Positions 32,907-41,445 of a stretch of DNA of 64,000 nt are shown here, piece after piece. The first letter of the stretch is position 1. Each line of letters starts with the position of its first letter. The translations under genes and the position numbers were made by a program. The notes below the pieces were generated by a model. It searched no databases. It was not told the DNA's origin and worked only from the letters and a program-made list of their open reading frames with translations. This DNA is from a bacterium (lineage in GTDB: Bacteria > Vulcanimicrobiota > Vulcanimicrobiia > Eremiobacterales > Eremiobacteraceae): positions 53,850 through 117,849 of the forward strand of contig CADDZI010000002.1 in the NCBI GenBank assembly GCA_902812405.1, written 5' to 3'.

Positions 32907-33246
32907 GGTTGTCACCGCCGGCCAGATCGGCCCGTCGCCGGGGCCATGCCCGAGGACGCGCCGACCCTCGACCCATGGAACGTTCGCGGCGCTTAGGCTT
33001 GCGCCAGCCGTACGGGATATCGTGAGGCGCGAGAGGCGGCGCTTGGGCTTGCGCCAGCCATACGGGATATCGTGAGGCGCGAGAGGTGGCGCTTGGGCTT
33101 GCGCCAGCCGTACGGGATATCGTGAGGCGCGAGAGGCGGCGCTTGGGCTTGCGCGACCGATAGAACGTCGCCTGTTGCGTCAGGAATCGACGCTTTCATG
33201 GTAACCTACTATCGGCCACGCACGCGCGGCCACTATGGACGGTTAA
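32907..33246. other. Convergent intergenic region dominated by repeats
   Basis: These 340 bases between the thiolase and enoyl-CoA hydratase stops contain no supported gene. They hold the 50-bp tandem repeat array, a fused copy of the 3.2-kb-locus hairpin repeat (33141-33172), and a CGGCC...GGCC half-hairpin near 33212-33230. No clear factor-independent terminator with a T-tract was seen. Confidence 0.6.
32991..33172. repeat. 50-bp tandem repeat, three full units and one diverged partial unit
   Basis: Units begin at 32991, 33041 and 33091 and have a period of exactly 50. Each reads GCTT(A/G)GGCTTGCGCCAGCC, then (G/A)TACGGGATATCGTGA and GGCGCGAGAGG(C/T)GGC (positions 1-50 of the unit). The units differ by only one to three substitutions, so the expansion looks recent. 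The fourth unit (33141) diverges after 14 bases into GACCGATAGAACGTCGCC, which matches the flank of the hairpin repeats at 3.2 kb. Units contain a short GGCGC/GCGCC hairpin and an internal GATATC. Confidence 0.9.
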
Positions 33247-34032
33247 CTACGTTCCCGTAAACTTGGGTGCGCGCTTTTCCAAGAAAGCTCGCGTGCCCTC
33301 GCGTGCATCGTTGGTGGTCGCGATGCTTCCGAACGCCTCCGCCTCGATCTCCAGGCCGGTATGCAGGTCGGTCTGGAGCCCCTTGTGGATGACCTGTTTG
33401 GTCAGCGCGACGGCACGCGGACCTTTGGAGGCAATGACGGATGCCAGACGCTTGCACTCCGCCATCAACTGACCGGGCGGCACGACCTTCTCCACGAGGC
33501 CGGCCTGTTTCGCCTCCTCAGCGCCGATCATCTCGCCGCTGAGCAGCAGATACGAGGCCATGCCTTGACCGACCAGGCGCGGGAGGCGCTGCGTCCCTCC
33601 AAAGCCGCTGATGATACCCAGGTTGACTTCCGGCTGACCGAGTTTGGCGGTCGCGGCCGCGACGCGGATGTCGCCCGCCATTGCCAACTCCAGGCCCCCG
33701 CCCAGCGCAAAACCGTTGATGGCCATAATGATCGGCAAGCGGGAATGTTCCATGCGTTCTGTCACCTTGTGTCCGGCGCGCGCCTTGTGGGTCGCCGCCT
33801 CGGCATCGGGCAAGGCGGCCAGTTCGGCGATGTCGGCTCCGGCAACAAAGGCCCGATCGCCTGCGCCGGTGATGATGACCGCGCGTACCGACGCATCGGT
33901 CTCCAAGGCATCGAAGACCGCCGCCAGCTCGTCGAGCACTGTCTGGTTGAGAGCGTTGAGAGCTTGGGGGCGGTTGATGGTGACGATGGCTGTCGGTCCG
34001 TCGCGCTCAACGATCAGCGTTTGGTAGGCCAT
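33247..34032 (-). CDS. Enoyl-CoA hydratase (crotonase family)
   Basis: A 261-residue crotonase that hydrates 2-enoyl-CoA, probably crotonyl-CoA. It has the oxyanion-hole AFVAGADIAEL at 61-71, GFALGGGLELAMAGD at 107-121 with catalytic Glu115, and GQPEVNLGI with the second catalytic Glu135. The start is ATG at 34032 with a strong AGGAGGGAG upstream; the in-frame extension to 34083 is not needed. It is the last gene of a minus-strand operon after the acyl-CoA dehydrogenase and 3-hydroxyacyl-CoA dehydrogenase. Confidence 0.92.
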   Translation of the reverse strand: MAYQTLIVERDGPTAIVTINRPQALNALNQTVLDELAAVFDALETDASVRAVIITGAGDRAFVAGADIAELAALPDAEAATHKARAGHKVTERMEHSRLPIIMAINGFALGGGLELAMAGDIRVAAATAKLGQPEVNLGIISGFGGTQRLPRLVGQGMASYLLLSGEMIGAEEAKQAGLVEKVVPPGQLMAECKRLASVIASKGPRAVALTKQVIHKGLQTDLHTGLEIEAEAFGSIATTNDAREGTRAFLEKRAPKFTGT

Positions 34033-34099
34033 ACGTGCTCCCTCCTGAAGATGGGTGACGGTGCAGCCGGCAGCCGCCGACAACGTTGCAGCCTCAGGC

Positions 34100-34999
34100 T
34101 CACGTCCGCGTTCCCGCTCCCGAGCCCGACTGGGAGTGCGGCTGCGACGGATAGTCGTAGAAGCCCTTGCCGGATTTGACGCCCAGGTGACCGGCCAGCA
34201 CCATGCGCTTGAGCAACGGGGGCGGTGCCATGAGCGGGTCCTTGAACTCGTCGAACATGATCTGAGCGATGTAGTATGTCGTGTCCAAGCCGACGAAATC
34301 CAGCAACGTCAAAGGGCCCATGGGATGCCCGCATCCCAGCTTCATGCCTTCATCGATGTCCTCTTTGGACGCCAAGCCGGCTTCGTACATACGGATTGCG
34401 TAGAGCAAGTAGGGCACGAGCAGCCTATTAACGATGAAGCCCGGCGTGTCCTGAGCCAGGATGGCTTTCTTCCCCAAGGTGCGCGCGAACGCGAGCAGCG
34501 TGTCCAGGGTGGCCTGGCTCGTGACGATCGTCTTGACGACCTCGACGAGCTTCATGATCGGCACCGGGTTGAAGAAGTGCAGACCCGCAACCTGGGTCGG
34601 CCGCTTCGTGACGGCCGCCATTTCCATGACGCACAGGCTGGAGGTGTTGGTGCAGATGAGCGCATGCGGCGCCAAGAGAGCGTCAAGCCGCGCGAAGAGG
34701 TCCTTCTTGGCCACCGGATTCTCCACGATGGCCTCGATGACCAGGTCACACTCCCGCAGGTCGTCAAAGGTTGTCGTGAAGCGGAGGCGGCCGATCGCGG
34801 CATCCGCATCCGCCCGCGACAGGGAGCCCTTCTCGACGAATTTGGCCAGCGACTGCTGGATGCGAGCCCGGCCACGCTCCAGGGCGTGGGCATCGTTCTC
34901 ATAGGAGACAACGTTGAAACCGGCGGTCGCGGCCACTTGCGCAATGCCGGCTCCCATGAGCCCGCAGCCGCAGACGCCGACGCGTGTGATGTCTGGCAT
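34100..34999 (-). CDS. hbd: 3-hydroxybutyryl-CoA dehydrogenase
   Basis: A 299-residue single-function 3-hydroxyacyl-CoA dehydrogenase. NAD-binding GVCGCGLMGAGIAQVAA is at 8-24, the catalytic histidine is H141 in LHFFNPVPIMKLVEV with the partner glutamate at 152, NTSSL is at 118-122, and GFIVNRLLVPYL leads into the helical C-terminal domain. Length and motifs fit the Hbd/PaaH group acting on short chains. It lies 8 bases after the acyl-CoA dehydrogenase and 67 bases before the hydratase. The C-terminal tail (QPHSQSGSGAGTRT) is low-complexity. Confidence 0.92.
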   Translation of the reverse strand: MPDITRVGVCGCGLMGAGIAQVAATAGFNVVSYENDAHALERGRARIQQSLAKFVEKGSLSRADADAAIGRLRFTTTFDDLRECDLVIEAIVENPVAKKDLFARLDALLAPHALICTNTSSLCVMEMAAVTKRPTQVAGLHFFNPVPIMKLVEVVKTIVTSQATLDTLLAFARTLGKKAILAQDTPGFIVNRLLVPYLLYAIRMYEAGLASKEDIDEGMKLGCGHPMGPLTLLDFVGLDTTYYIAQIMFDEFKDPLMAPPPLLKRMVLAGHLGVKSGKGFYDYPSQPHSQSGSGAGTRT

Positions 35000-35007
35000 A
35001 GGGTTGA

Positions 35008-36240
35008 TTATCCTTTCTGTCGGTTCGCGGTCGGGACGCCCGCGGCGTCCTCCGCATAGGGCGGCAAGGGGCAGCGCACCGGCTTGTCCACGCGGTAGCC
35101 GAGCGCATACTCGCCGTGCATGATCTTTTGAATCTCCCGCGACCCTTCGTAGATCACGGCCCCGCGGGCGTTGCGCAGGTAGCGGGCCACGGGGTACTCG
35201 TCCGAAAAACCGTATGCGCCGTGAATCTCCATCGCGTCATCCGCCGCCCGCAACGCGGCATCGCAGGCAAACCACTTGGCGAGCGCCGTCTGGCGCGTGT
35301 TGCGCAGTCCTTGGTTCTTGAGCCAGCCCGCCTGGAGGTAGAGCAGGCGCGACGCTTCGTAGGCGGCGCTCATCTGAGCGATCAGTTCCTGAATCAGCTG
35401 GTGCTGCCCGATGGCCTTGCCGAAGGTGACCCGCTGACGGGCATATGCAACCGAGGCATCCAGACAGGCGCGAATGAGTCCGGTGGCACCCGCCGCCACC
35501 GTGTAGCGGCCGTTTTCGAGAGCGGTCATCGCGATGACGAAGCCTTCGCCCTCCTCGCCCAGGCGATTGGCGGCCGGAACGACGAGATCCGTGAACGCCA
35601 GCCCGCCGGTATCACCTGCGCGGACACCGTACTTGTTGTGAAGGGCGAAGGAGTGAAGCGCTGCGCCCGCGGCCTCGCGTTCGACAACGAAGGCGCTGAT
35701 GCCGTGCTTGCCGGCCGCCGGATCGGTCTTTGCGAAAACGACGAACACGTCGGCCTGCGTCGCACACGAGATCCAGATCTTGGAGCCGTTGAGGATATAG
35801 CGGTCGCCGTCGCGGCGCGCGGTCGAGCGCAGGGCGCCGACGTCGGATCCCGCATCCGGCTCGGTGAGACCGAATGCGCCCAGCTTGCGGCCGGCGGCCA
35901 AGGGCGTCAGAAAGCGCTGCTTTTGGTCTTCGCTACCCCATTGATAGATGGCGCAGCCGGCGAGACCGATGTGAACGGACATCATCGTGCGCAGGGACGT
36001 GTCGCAGTACTCCAACTCCTCGCAGATGAGCCCGAGGGTGATGTAGTCGAGCCCGGCGCCGCCGTAGCGCTTGGGAAAGGGAAGACCCGTTATTCCCAGT
36101 TCGACGAGCCGCGCAAACCCATCGGGGAGAGGACGGCCGGCCGTCTCGCACGCCGCGACGGACGGGGCCACCCGGTCCGCCAGGAAACGACGAATGCCGT
36201 CCGCCAAATCGCGCTGATCATCTGAGAGACTGAAATCCAC
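35008..36240 (-). CDS. Acyl-CoA dehydrogenase
   Basis: A 410-residue FAD-dependent dehydrogenase with the three-part acyl-CoA dehydrogenase fold. FGLTEPDAGSDVGALRSTA contacts the flavin and substrate, KIWISCATQADVFVVFAKT belongs to the middle beta-domain, and YEGSREIQKIMHGEYALG near the end carries the glutamate of short-chain members (IYEGSRE) and flavin contacts. It is probably butyryl-CoA or glutaryl-type, judged from neighbours. The start is taken as GTG at 36240, with GGAGG close upstream, giving the usual FSLSDDQRDL N-terminus. It is the first gene of the beta-oxidation operon. No electron-transfer flavoprotein genes are near. Confidence 0.92.
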   Translation of the reverse strand: MDFSLSDDQRDLADGIRRFLADRVAPSVAACETAGRPLPDGFARLVELGITGLPFPKRYGGAGLDYITLGLICEELEYCDTSLRTMMSVHIGLAGCAIYQWGSEDQKQRFLTPLAAGRKLGAFGLTEPDAGSDVGALRSTARRDGDRYILNGSKIWISCATQADVFVVFAKTDPAAGKHGISAFVVEREAAGAALHSFALHNKYGVRAGDTGGLAFTDLVVPAANRLGEEGEGFVIAMTALENGRYTVAAGATGLIRACLDASVAYARQRVTFGKAIGQHQLIQELIAQMSAAYEASRLLYLQAGWLKNQGLRNTRQTALAKWFACDAALRAADDAMEIHGAYGFSDEYPVARYLRNARGAVIYEGSREIQKIMHGEYALGYRVDKPVRCPLPPYAEDAAGVPTANRQKG

Positions 36241-36642
36241 ACCTGCCTCCGGCGGGCAACTGGCTTTGCCGGGGGTAGCGGGTGCTCCCGCGCAGAACAC
36301 TCGGGCCGCGGCGGCGCCCACGGGGCCGAGAGAGACTTTTTTCGCGCGGCTGACGGCCGGTTGCGGGCGCGACGTGCATCTTTTGCGGCAACGGCGGGGC
36401 GGTCACTGGTAGGCGACCGCCGTCCGGCGCCTGCGTCCGCATGCGTGGACGGCGCGTGTCGGCCCGCCGCGCACACCGCCTCGGAACGGGGACCGTCACG
36501 ACGGCGGTGGGCGCTCATACGCGATGATGGCACGCAATTGTGCGGGGCGTCACGACGAGACGGCTCAGGTGATCGCGAAGCCGATTCGATGTTGTGAAGA
36601 GAGGCCCGCGCCGACGGGCCGCGGCTGGAAAGGTACGCTCTC
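36241..36642. other. Divergent intergenic region with hairpins
   Basis: No gene is supported in these 402 bases. GGCGGTC / GACCGCC form a 7-bp stem with a 10-base loop near 36393-36416. GGCCCG-CGCCGA-CGGGCC (36603-36620) lies just before the ribosome-binding site of the CAP-domain gene. A six-base T run at 36346-36353 is the only AT-rich spot. No promoter for either operon is obvious. Confidence 0.4.
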
Positions 36643-37158
36643 GTGACAGCTGTCCTCAACGTCATCCTCGCCGGTCTTGTCGTTACCTTCACCTTTCTGG
36701 CACCCTCGCCGCAGCGGTTGCCGAATCCGATTCCCGCGATCCGGGCCCGGCTGCTAGCACACATTAACGAGCACCGCCGTGCCTACGGCCTGCCTCCCCT
36801 GGCCTACGATCCGCTGGCCGGACGCGCCGCTCAAGAGCAAGCCCAGTACATGGAGCAAAGCGGCAGCATGGGACATGAAGACCCCGCCGGCCGCTCGCCG
36901 ATGCAGCGCTACGAGGATTTGGGTGGCCACCCGGCCCTGTACGGGGAGAACGTCGCCTACTATGGAGACGCCGTCACGCAGGTTGACGCCGCGTGGCATG
37001 CCGTCGTGCGCCTGGATGCGATGATGATGGCCGAACGGCCGCCGTCGGATGGCCATCGTGAAAATATTCTCTCGCCCGCCTACCGTGCGGTCGGCATCGG
37101 GATTGCGATCGGTCCGAACGGCATCTACATCGCCGAGGATTTCGTCACGCCGCAATAG
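36643..37158 (+). CDS. Secreted CAP (SCP/PR-1) domain protein
   Basis: A 171-residue protein with an N-terminal hydrophobic segment (about residues 4-22), either a signal peptide or an anchor, followed by a CAP domain: INEHRRAYGLPPL, the conserved His in MGHEDPAGRSP, the Glu in GENVAYYG and the second His in DGHRENILSPAYRAVGIGI. These are the residues that line the CAP cavity. Bacterial CAP proteins are extracellular with poorly defined function (spore coat, cell wall or lipid-binding roles are known in some). The start GTG at 36643 follows GGAAAGG after about 10 bases. Confidence 0.88.
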   Translation: MTAVLNVILAGLVVTFTFLAPSPQRLPNPIPAIRARLLAHINEHRRAYGLPPLAYDPLAGRAAQEQAQYMEQSGSMGHEDPAGRSPMQRYEDLGGHPALYGENVAYYGDAVTQVDAAWHAVVRLDAMMMAERPPSDGHRENILSPAYRAVGIGIAIGPNGIYIAEDFVTPQ

Positions 37159-37210
37159 CCGACAGATCGGCCCACAACGCGTCGGCGGGCAGCAGGCATT
37201 ATCCGGCGCT

Positions 37211-38386
37211 GTGCCAAGCCTATTGGTCGTGCAGGACACAAGTCGGTCTCCTCACGCGTGCGGCGCTCCGCCTTTGGACCCGGCGGAGTTTCCCATAACC
37301 CAGCGGTGGCGGTACTGCAATCATGCGGCGGTCGGCCCGCTTCCGCGCAGTACGCAGGAGGCGGTGATGTCGGTCCTACAGGCCCAGATGGAGGACGGTT
37401 GCGCCGGCATCCTCGAGGCGGAGGCTCATCTGGAGGAGGTTCGCGCGCAGGTAGCGCGGGCCATCGGCGCGCAGGACGACGAGATCGCGTTCCTGCGTTC
37501 GACATCCGACGGAGCCCTGGTCGTCGCCAACGGGATCGCCTGGCGTGAAGGGGACGAGATCGTCCTCAGCGATACGGAGTTTGGGGCCAACGTTCATCCG
37601 TACCTCAACCTGCGCGACCGCGGCGTCCGCGTACGCTTCATTCGCAGCCCACGGCGCATGACGGTCGAAACGTTGGAGGAATTCTGCGGGGCGCGCACGC
37701 GCCTCGTCGCGGTTTCCTATGTGTGCTTTGCGGATGGATACCGCCACGACCTTGAGGCGCTCGGTGCCTGGTGTCGGCGGCGTGGGATTCTCTTCGCCGT
37801 CGACGCAATGCAAGGTTTCGGGCACCTACCGCTGCCGGTCGATGCGTGGCACGTGGATTTTTGCTACTTCGGGGCAGCCAAGTGGTTACTGTCACCACAG
37901 GGCCTCTCCGTGCTGTTCGTGCGCCGAGGGCTTGAGGAAGCACTGCGGCCCGCGCTGTGTTCGTGGCGATCGGTAGCCGATCCGATGAACTTTCTCGACT
38001 ACGCCCAGCCGCTGGCGCCGGGCGCCCGGCGCATGGAGGGTGGAACCGTCAACCATCCTGCCCTGGCCGGGCTTGCCCGCAGTCTCGAACTCCTCATGAG
38101 CGCGACCTTGCCGGCGGTGGAGAATCACGTTCTGGCTCTGACTGACCGCCTTATACGCGGTGCAGGCGAGCGAGGCATTGAGGTGAAGAGCGAGCTGATG
38201 CCGCAGAATCGGTCGGGCATCGTGCTGCTCGGATGCCCGGCATCCGATCTGCCGCTCATCGCACAGCGGGCCGTCCAGCGGCGGGTCGGTGTGACCATCC
38301 GCGACAACGGCGTGCGCGTCTCGCCGCACGGGTATAATACGCCGGACGACATTGATGCGGTGCTGGAGTTGTTCGACGATGACTGA
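37211..38386 (+). CDS. Class V aminotransferase / cysteine desulfurase-like PLP enzyme
   Basis: A 391-residue fold-type I PLP enzyme. CNHAAVGPLP is the N-terminal substrate motif, STSDGALVVANG the cofactor phosphate region, VDAMQGFGHLPLPV the PLP-contacting Asp, and GAAKWLLSPQGLSVLFV holds the Schiff-base lysine, K224. It resembles the NifS/Csd-like and isopenicillin-epimerase-like class V enzymes. No cysteine-containing mobile loop of a true desulfurase was recognised, so sulfur transfer is not proven. The start is taken as GTG at 37211; GTG at 37229 is possible. The next gene starts inside its end (ATGACTGA). Confidence 0.85.
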   Translation: MPSLLVVQDTSRSPHACGAPPLDPAEFPITQRWRYCNHAAVGPLPRSTQEAVMSVLQAQMEDGCAGILEAEAHLEEVRAQVARAIGAQDDEIAFLRSTSDGALVVANGIAWREGDEIVLSDTEFGANVHPYLNLRDRGVRVRFIRSPRRMTVETLEEFCGARTRLVAVSYVCFADGYRHDLEALGAWCRRRGILFAVDAMQGFGHLPLPVDAWHVDFCYFGAAKWLLSPQGLSVLFVRRGLEEALRPALCSWRSVADPMNFLDYAQPLAPGARRMEGGTVNHPALAGLARSLELLMSATLPAVENHVLALTDRLIRGAGERGIEVKSELMPQNRSGIVLLGCPASDLPLIAQRAVQRRVGVTIRDNGVRVSPHGYNTPDDIDAVLELFDDD

Positions 38387-39077
38387 ACCTCGCAAAGCCG
38401 GCCGCTCGTCACGCGGAGCGTCCGCGGCCTGGGGCACGCAGGCGCCGGGGGAGTCTCGGTGGCCGGCGACGTTTGCCGTTCTGGCGGCGCTGGCGCTCTA
38501 TGTGACCCTTCCCGCAAAGTTGACGTACGGCCCGGCGTGGTTCGTTCCCGCCGTCGAGCTCGCGCTGCTCGTGCCCCTGATGCTCGTTGCACCGGTGCGC
38601 ACGGCCGGGGCACCGCCCTGGCAGCGTGTGGCGGCAGTCGCTCTCATTGCGGTCGTCAACCTGGCGAATCTTGCGTCCCTCGTGCTCCTGGTTCGGTTGT
38701 TGGTCCTGGGCGGCGGCCACGTGATCGGTGGTCAGCTCTTGCTCGGCGCGGCGCAGATTTGGACCACCAATATCTTGGTGTTTGCCCTGTGGTACTGGGA
38801 GTTGGATCGCGGCGGACCGGGAGCCAGGCAATCGGCCGCGCACCCGGCGCCGGACTTTCTCTTTCCTCAGATGGTGACGCCGGCGTGCGCACCGCCGGGG
38901 TGGGCGCCGCGCTTCATTGACTATCTGTTTGTGGCTTTCACCAACGCAACCGCGTTCAGCCCCACGGATACGATGCCGTTGACGCCTTGGGCCAAGATGC
39001 TCATGCTGTTGCAAGCCTCGGCTTCGTTACTGACCGTGGTTTTGGTCGCCGCACGTGCCGTCAACATTCTCACGTGA
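38379..39077 (+). CDS. Conserved integral membrane protein (DUF1345-like)
   Basis: A 232-residue membrane protein with about six hydrophobic segments and a basic N-terminus. The C-terminal part has FTNATAFSPTDTMPLT and then VLVAARAVNIL, a pattern also seen in DUF1345-type membrane proteins from actinobacteria and alphaproteobacteria. Function unknown. The start ATG at 38379 lies inside the last codons of the aminotransferase gene, indicating coupling, although no shared function is evident. Confidence 0.65.
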   Translation: MTEPRKAGRSSRGASAAWGTQAPGESRWPATFAVLAALALYVTLPAKLTYGPAWFVPAVELALLVPLMLVAPVRTAGAPPWQRVAAVALIAVVNLANLASLVLLVRLLVLGGGHVIGGQLLLGAAQIWTTNILVFALWYWELDRGGPGARQSAAHPAPDFLFPQMVTPACAPPGWAPRFIDYLFVAFTNATAFSPTDTMPLTPWAKMLMLLQASASLLTVVLVAARAVNILT

Positions 39078-39372
39078 GGCGGGCACGCGTGCGCATCCGC
39101 AGGAGGTCGGCGGTGTGTTGCGCGATGCTGCCGCGAGGGAGGCGATATCCGGGATTCGATGTGCGGCGTCACGGTGCGGGGCAACGGCGGGGTAAGGGCG
39201 GTTGTGCAGGAGAACGTCCCGTCTATCAGATCGGCGGCCGGGAGGCCGCCCGCGGATAACGCGCGAAGGCACCACCATGGTTCGACATCGCTTTCGCTGG
39301 CTTCGCATGCCCAAAATCCCTCCGGCCTGTAGGACGGCGGCCGGGTCTCTGGGGACGGGAGGCTGACGTCCC
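39078..39372. other. Intergenic region and GGA-rich leader
   Basis: No gene is supported. GGCGGCC-GGGA-GGCCGCC (39233-39250) is a perfect 7-bp stem and may terminate the upstream operon, without a T-tract. The 130 bases after it are rich in GGA triplets. At 39355-39374 ACGGGA / TCCCGT fold around the ribosome-binding site and start codon of the next gene. Confidence 0.45.
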
Positions 39373-40824
39373 GTGCGTTGCAGCGCCAAACTCCGGCCGC
39401 AGACAACCCCGCTTGATCGCGCGCGCTACGTCCACGACCACCTAACGCCCCACCTATTCCGTAGCGTCGCCGGACCGTACGAAGGTTCCAATCTCGAGAC
39501 CGTCGCCTGGCGCATTGCGCCGCAACCGTTTCCCCTCTCCCCGGCCAGCGTCGCCTTCCTGGAGCAGCTCGGTCAGGATTTCCTGGCCCTCTATCGCGCC
39601 GCGAACCGGCTCTACTTCATGAGCGTCCGCGGCACCGCGCCCGACTTCATTCACCGCTATCTCGACCAGGGCAAACCCGAGTACGTGATCCGGCTCGGGC
39701 GCCAAAACAGATTCCATGCAGACGTGCCCGGTGTGATCCGGCCCGACGTCATCCTCACCGAGGACGGCATGATCGTCTCGGAGTTGGACTCGGTGCCGGG
39801 CGGCATGGGCTTTGTCGGCGCGATGGGCGGCTTGTACTGCGAGCTCGGGTTCGACCAGGTTGGCGAACACGACGGCATCCTGCGCGGCTTTGCGGCCATG
39901 GCCGAGGCGCTCTGCGGCAAGCACCAACCGACAATCGCCATCGTCGTCTCGCAGGAGTCGGATGACTACCGGGGTGAGATGGAGTGGTTGGCGGGTGCGC
40001 TGCGCGACACCGGTGTGGCGAATGCGGTGACCCTCAAACCGGAGGAGGTGTACTTCACCGAAGAGGCGCTCGTGGTCGACACGCCGCAAGGCCGGACGAC
40101 CGTGGACCTCGTGTACAGGAATTTCGAGCTCTTTGACCTGCTCAATATTCCCAAGCAGGAGCTCATGCTCTACGCCGCCCGTCATAAGCGCGTCGTCATG
40201 ACGCCGCCGCCGAAGGCGTTCCTGGAGGAAAAATCGATCTTCGCCTTGCTTCACAACCCGTCGCTGGAAGAGGCCTGGCGCAACGAGCTGGGGCCGCAAA
40301 CGTTTGAACGGCTGCGCACCGTGATGCCGCAGACATGGGTGCTCGATCCCGCTCCCCTGCCGCCGCAGGCCGTTCTGGCCGGCCTCACGATTGGCGGCCG
40401 CCCGGTCCGTGACTGGAGCCAGTTGCACGGGCTGTCTAAGGCCGAGCGGCAGTTCGTCGTCAAGCCATCCGGATTTTCGCCCTTGGCATGGGGTAGCCGC
40501 GGCGTGCGAATCGCCAACGACTTGACCCGCGAGGAGTGGGTTGCGGCTCTGGAGGCCGGCCTGCAGGCGTTCGAGACGACCCCCCACGTCCTCCAGCGTT
40601 ACCACAAGGCTCGCCGGGTCAGCACGGAATTTCTCGACGTGCGGAGCAACCAGATTCAGACCCTCAACGGCCGCGTGCGTCTGTGCCCGTACTACTTTGT
40701 CCAGGGTGATGCAGCCGTTCTTTCGGGAGTTCTGGCGACGGTCGTCCCCGCCGATAAGCGCCTGATCCACGGTATGAGCGAAGCGGTCATGGCGCCCTGT
40801 ATGGCCGCGGATACGGGCTTCTAA
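39373..40824 (+). CDS. Unrecognised conserved-looking protein, possible ATP-grasp fold
   Basis: I do not recognise this 483-residue soluble protein with confidence. Visible stretches are LDSVPGGMGFVGAMGGLY (about 138-155), IAIVVSQESDDYRGE (about 194), VDLVYRNFELFDL (about 241), VMTPPPKAFLEEKSIFALLHN (about 275) and QFVVKPSGFSPLAWGSRGV (about 359). An asparagine/arginine-rich segment followed by a lysine in a VVKPSG context resembles ATP-grasp ligases of the glutathionylspermidine-synthase type, but the glycine-rich loop is not clear. No signal peptide or membrane helix. Start: GTG at 39373 with GGGAGG ten bases upstream, both within a possible hairpin. It is followed after 111 bases by csrA. 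Confidence 0.55.
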   Translation: MRCSAKLRPQTTPLDRARYVHDHLTPHLFRSVAGPYEGSNLETVAWRIAPQPFPLSPASVAFLEQLGQDFLALYRAANRLYFMSVRGTAPDFIHRYLDQGKPEYVIRLGRQNRFHADVPGVIRPDVILTEDGMIVSELDSVPGGMGFVGAMGGLYCELGFDQVGEHDGILRGFAAMAEALCGKHQPTIAIVVSQESDDYRGEMEWLAGALRDTGVANAVTLKPEEVYFTEEALVVDTPQGRTTVDLVYRNFELFDLLNIPKQELMLYAARHKRVVMTPPPKAFLEEKSIFALLHNPSLEEAWRNELGPQTFERLRTVMPQTWVLDPAPLPPQAVLAGLTIGGRPVRDWSQLHGLSKAERQFVVKPSGFSPLAWGSRGVRIANDLTREEWVAALEAGLQAFETTPHVLQRYHKARRVSTEFLDVRSNQIQTLNGRVRLCPYYFVQGDAAVLSGVLATVVPADKRLIHGMSEAVMAPCMAADTGF

Positions 40825-40935
40825 CAGCTTGCACGAACCTTCGTAGGGTGCGTCCAGGGGACAGGGAGAGTCCACCGGGCGTATGGAACCCAAGCGCCGG
40901 GCGTCTTGCATCCGTGGTTCCGACGGAGGCGACAC

Positions 40936-41175
40936 ATGCTTGTCCTGACCCGTAAGGTGAACCAAGAGATTATCATTGGCGACGACATCCGCATTACGGT
41001 GGTGGCCGTTGCCGGCGACCACGTGAAGCTGGGCATCACGGCGCCGCGTTCGGTTCCCGTACACCGTTTTGAGATCTACCGCGAGCGTCTGGCGGAGGCT
41101 GCGGACACCGCACCCCGCGCGGCCAACGGTGCGTCGAGCCGGCTTGGCGGCGTCGGCTCGCCGCGCATCTCATAG
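40936..41175 (+). CDS. csrA: Carbon storage regulator CsrA
   Basis: A small RNA-binding dimer that represses or activates translation by binding GGA motifs near ribosome-binding sites. The 79-residue protein begins [18 protein letters not shown] and continues [11 protein letters not shown] and RFEIYRERL, with the two RNA-binding regions (LTRK at 4-7 and the [11 protein letters not shown] stretch at about 40-50) intact. The C-terminal 20 residues are a variable tail. Start: ATG at 40936 with GGAGG eight bases upstream. There are no flagellar genes or fliW here, the usual partners of CsrA in Gram-positive bacteria. Confidence 0.93.
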   Translation: MLVLTRKVNQEIIIGDDIRITVVAVAGDHVKLGITAPRSVPVHRFEIYRERLAEAADTAPRAANGASSRLGGVGSPRIS

Positions 41176-41257
41176 TTTCATCCTCGGCGTCGTCGGAAAG
41201 GTCGCACCAGGGGTGCCCGCCCGCAGGTGCCCCGCAAGGACGGGTGCGCGCGCGCAA

Positions 41258-41287
41258 TTGCCTGCTTGTAGCCGCATGTGCTATAAT
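41258..41287 (+). promoter_or_regulatory. Sigma70-type promoter of the rpsB operon
   Basis: TTGCCT (41258-41263) and a perfect TATAAT (41282-41287) are separated by 18 bases. Transcription would start near 41294, leaving a leader of about 150 nt before rpsB. Confidence 0.75.
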
Positions 41288-41318
41288 TCGGGTGCGCAAG
41301 TTTAGGACGGTTGAGCGC

Positions 41319-41445
41319 CGGCGGGAGTGGTTGCTCCCGCCGTCTGTGCGTCACGGCCCCGCCACCTCGCGGCGCGGGGTCCGGGCACGCCGCCCTAGGA
41401 ATGCCGCGGCCGCACAGCGGGCGGCAGAGAGGTATCCGAAACGTC
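41319..41445 (+). promoter_or_regulatory. Structured leader of rpsB (candidate S2 autoregulatory or attenuator element)
   Basis: CGGCGGGAG-TGGTTG-CTCCCGCCG (41319-41342) is a perfect 9-bp stem, and CCCCGC / GCGGGG form a second hairpin near 41356-41380. The long leader and stems suit the autogenous control known for many ribosomal protein operons, but I cannot match a named S2 leader class. Confidence 0.4.

Noticed and set aside
32991..33172. CRISPR array
   Set aside because: The repeats are directly tandem with no unique spacers, only four units, and no cas genes are near.
39281..39300. tRNA-like GGTTCGA segment
   Set aside because: There is no matching acceptor or anticodon stem around it. 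No tRNA genes were recognised in any intergenic region.
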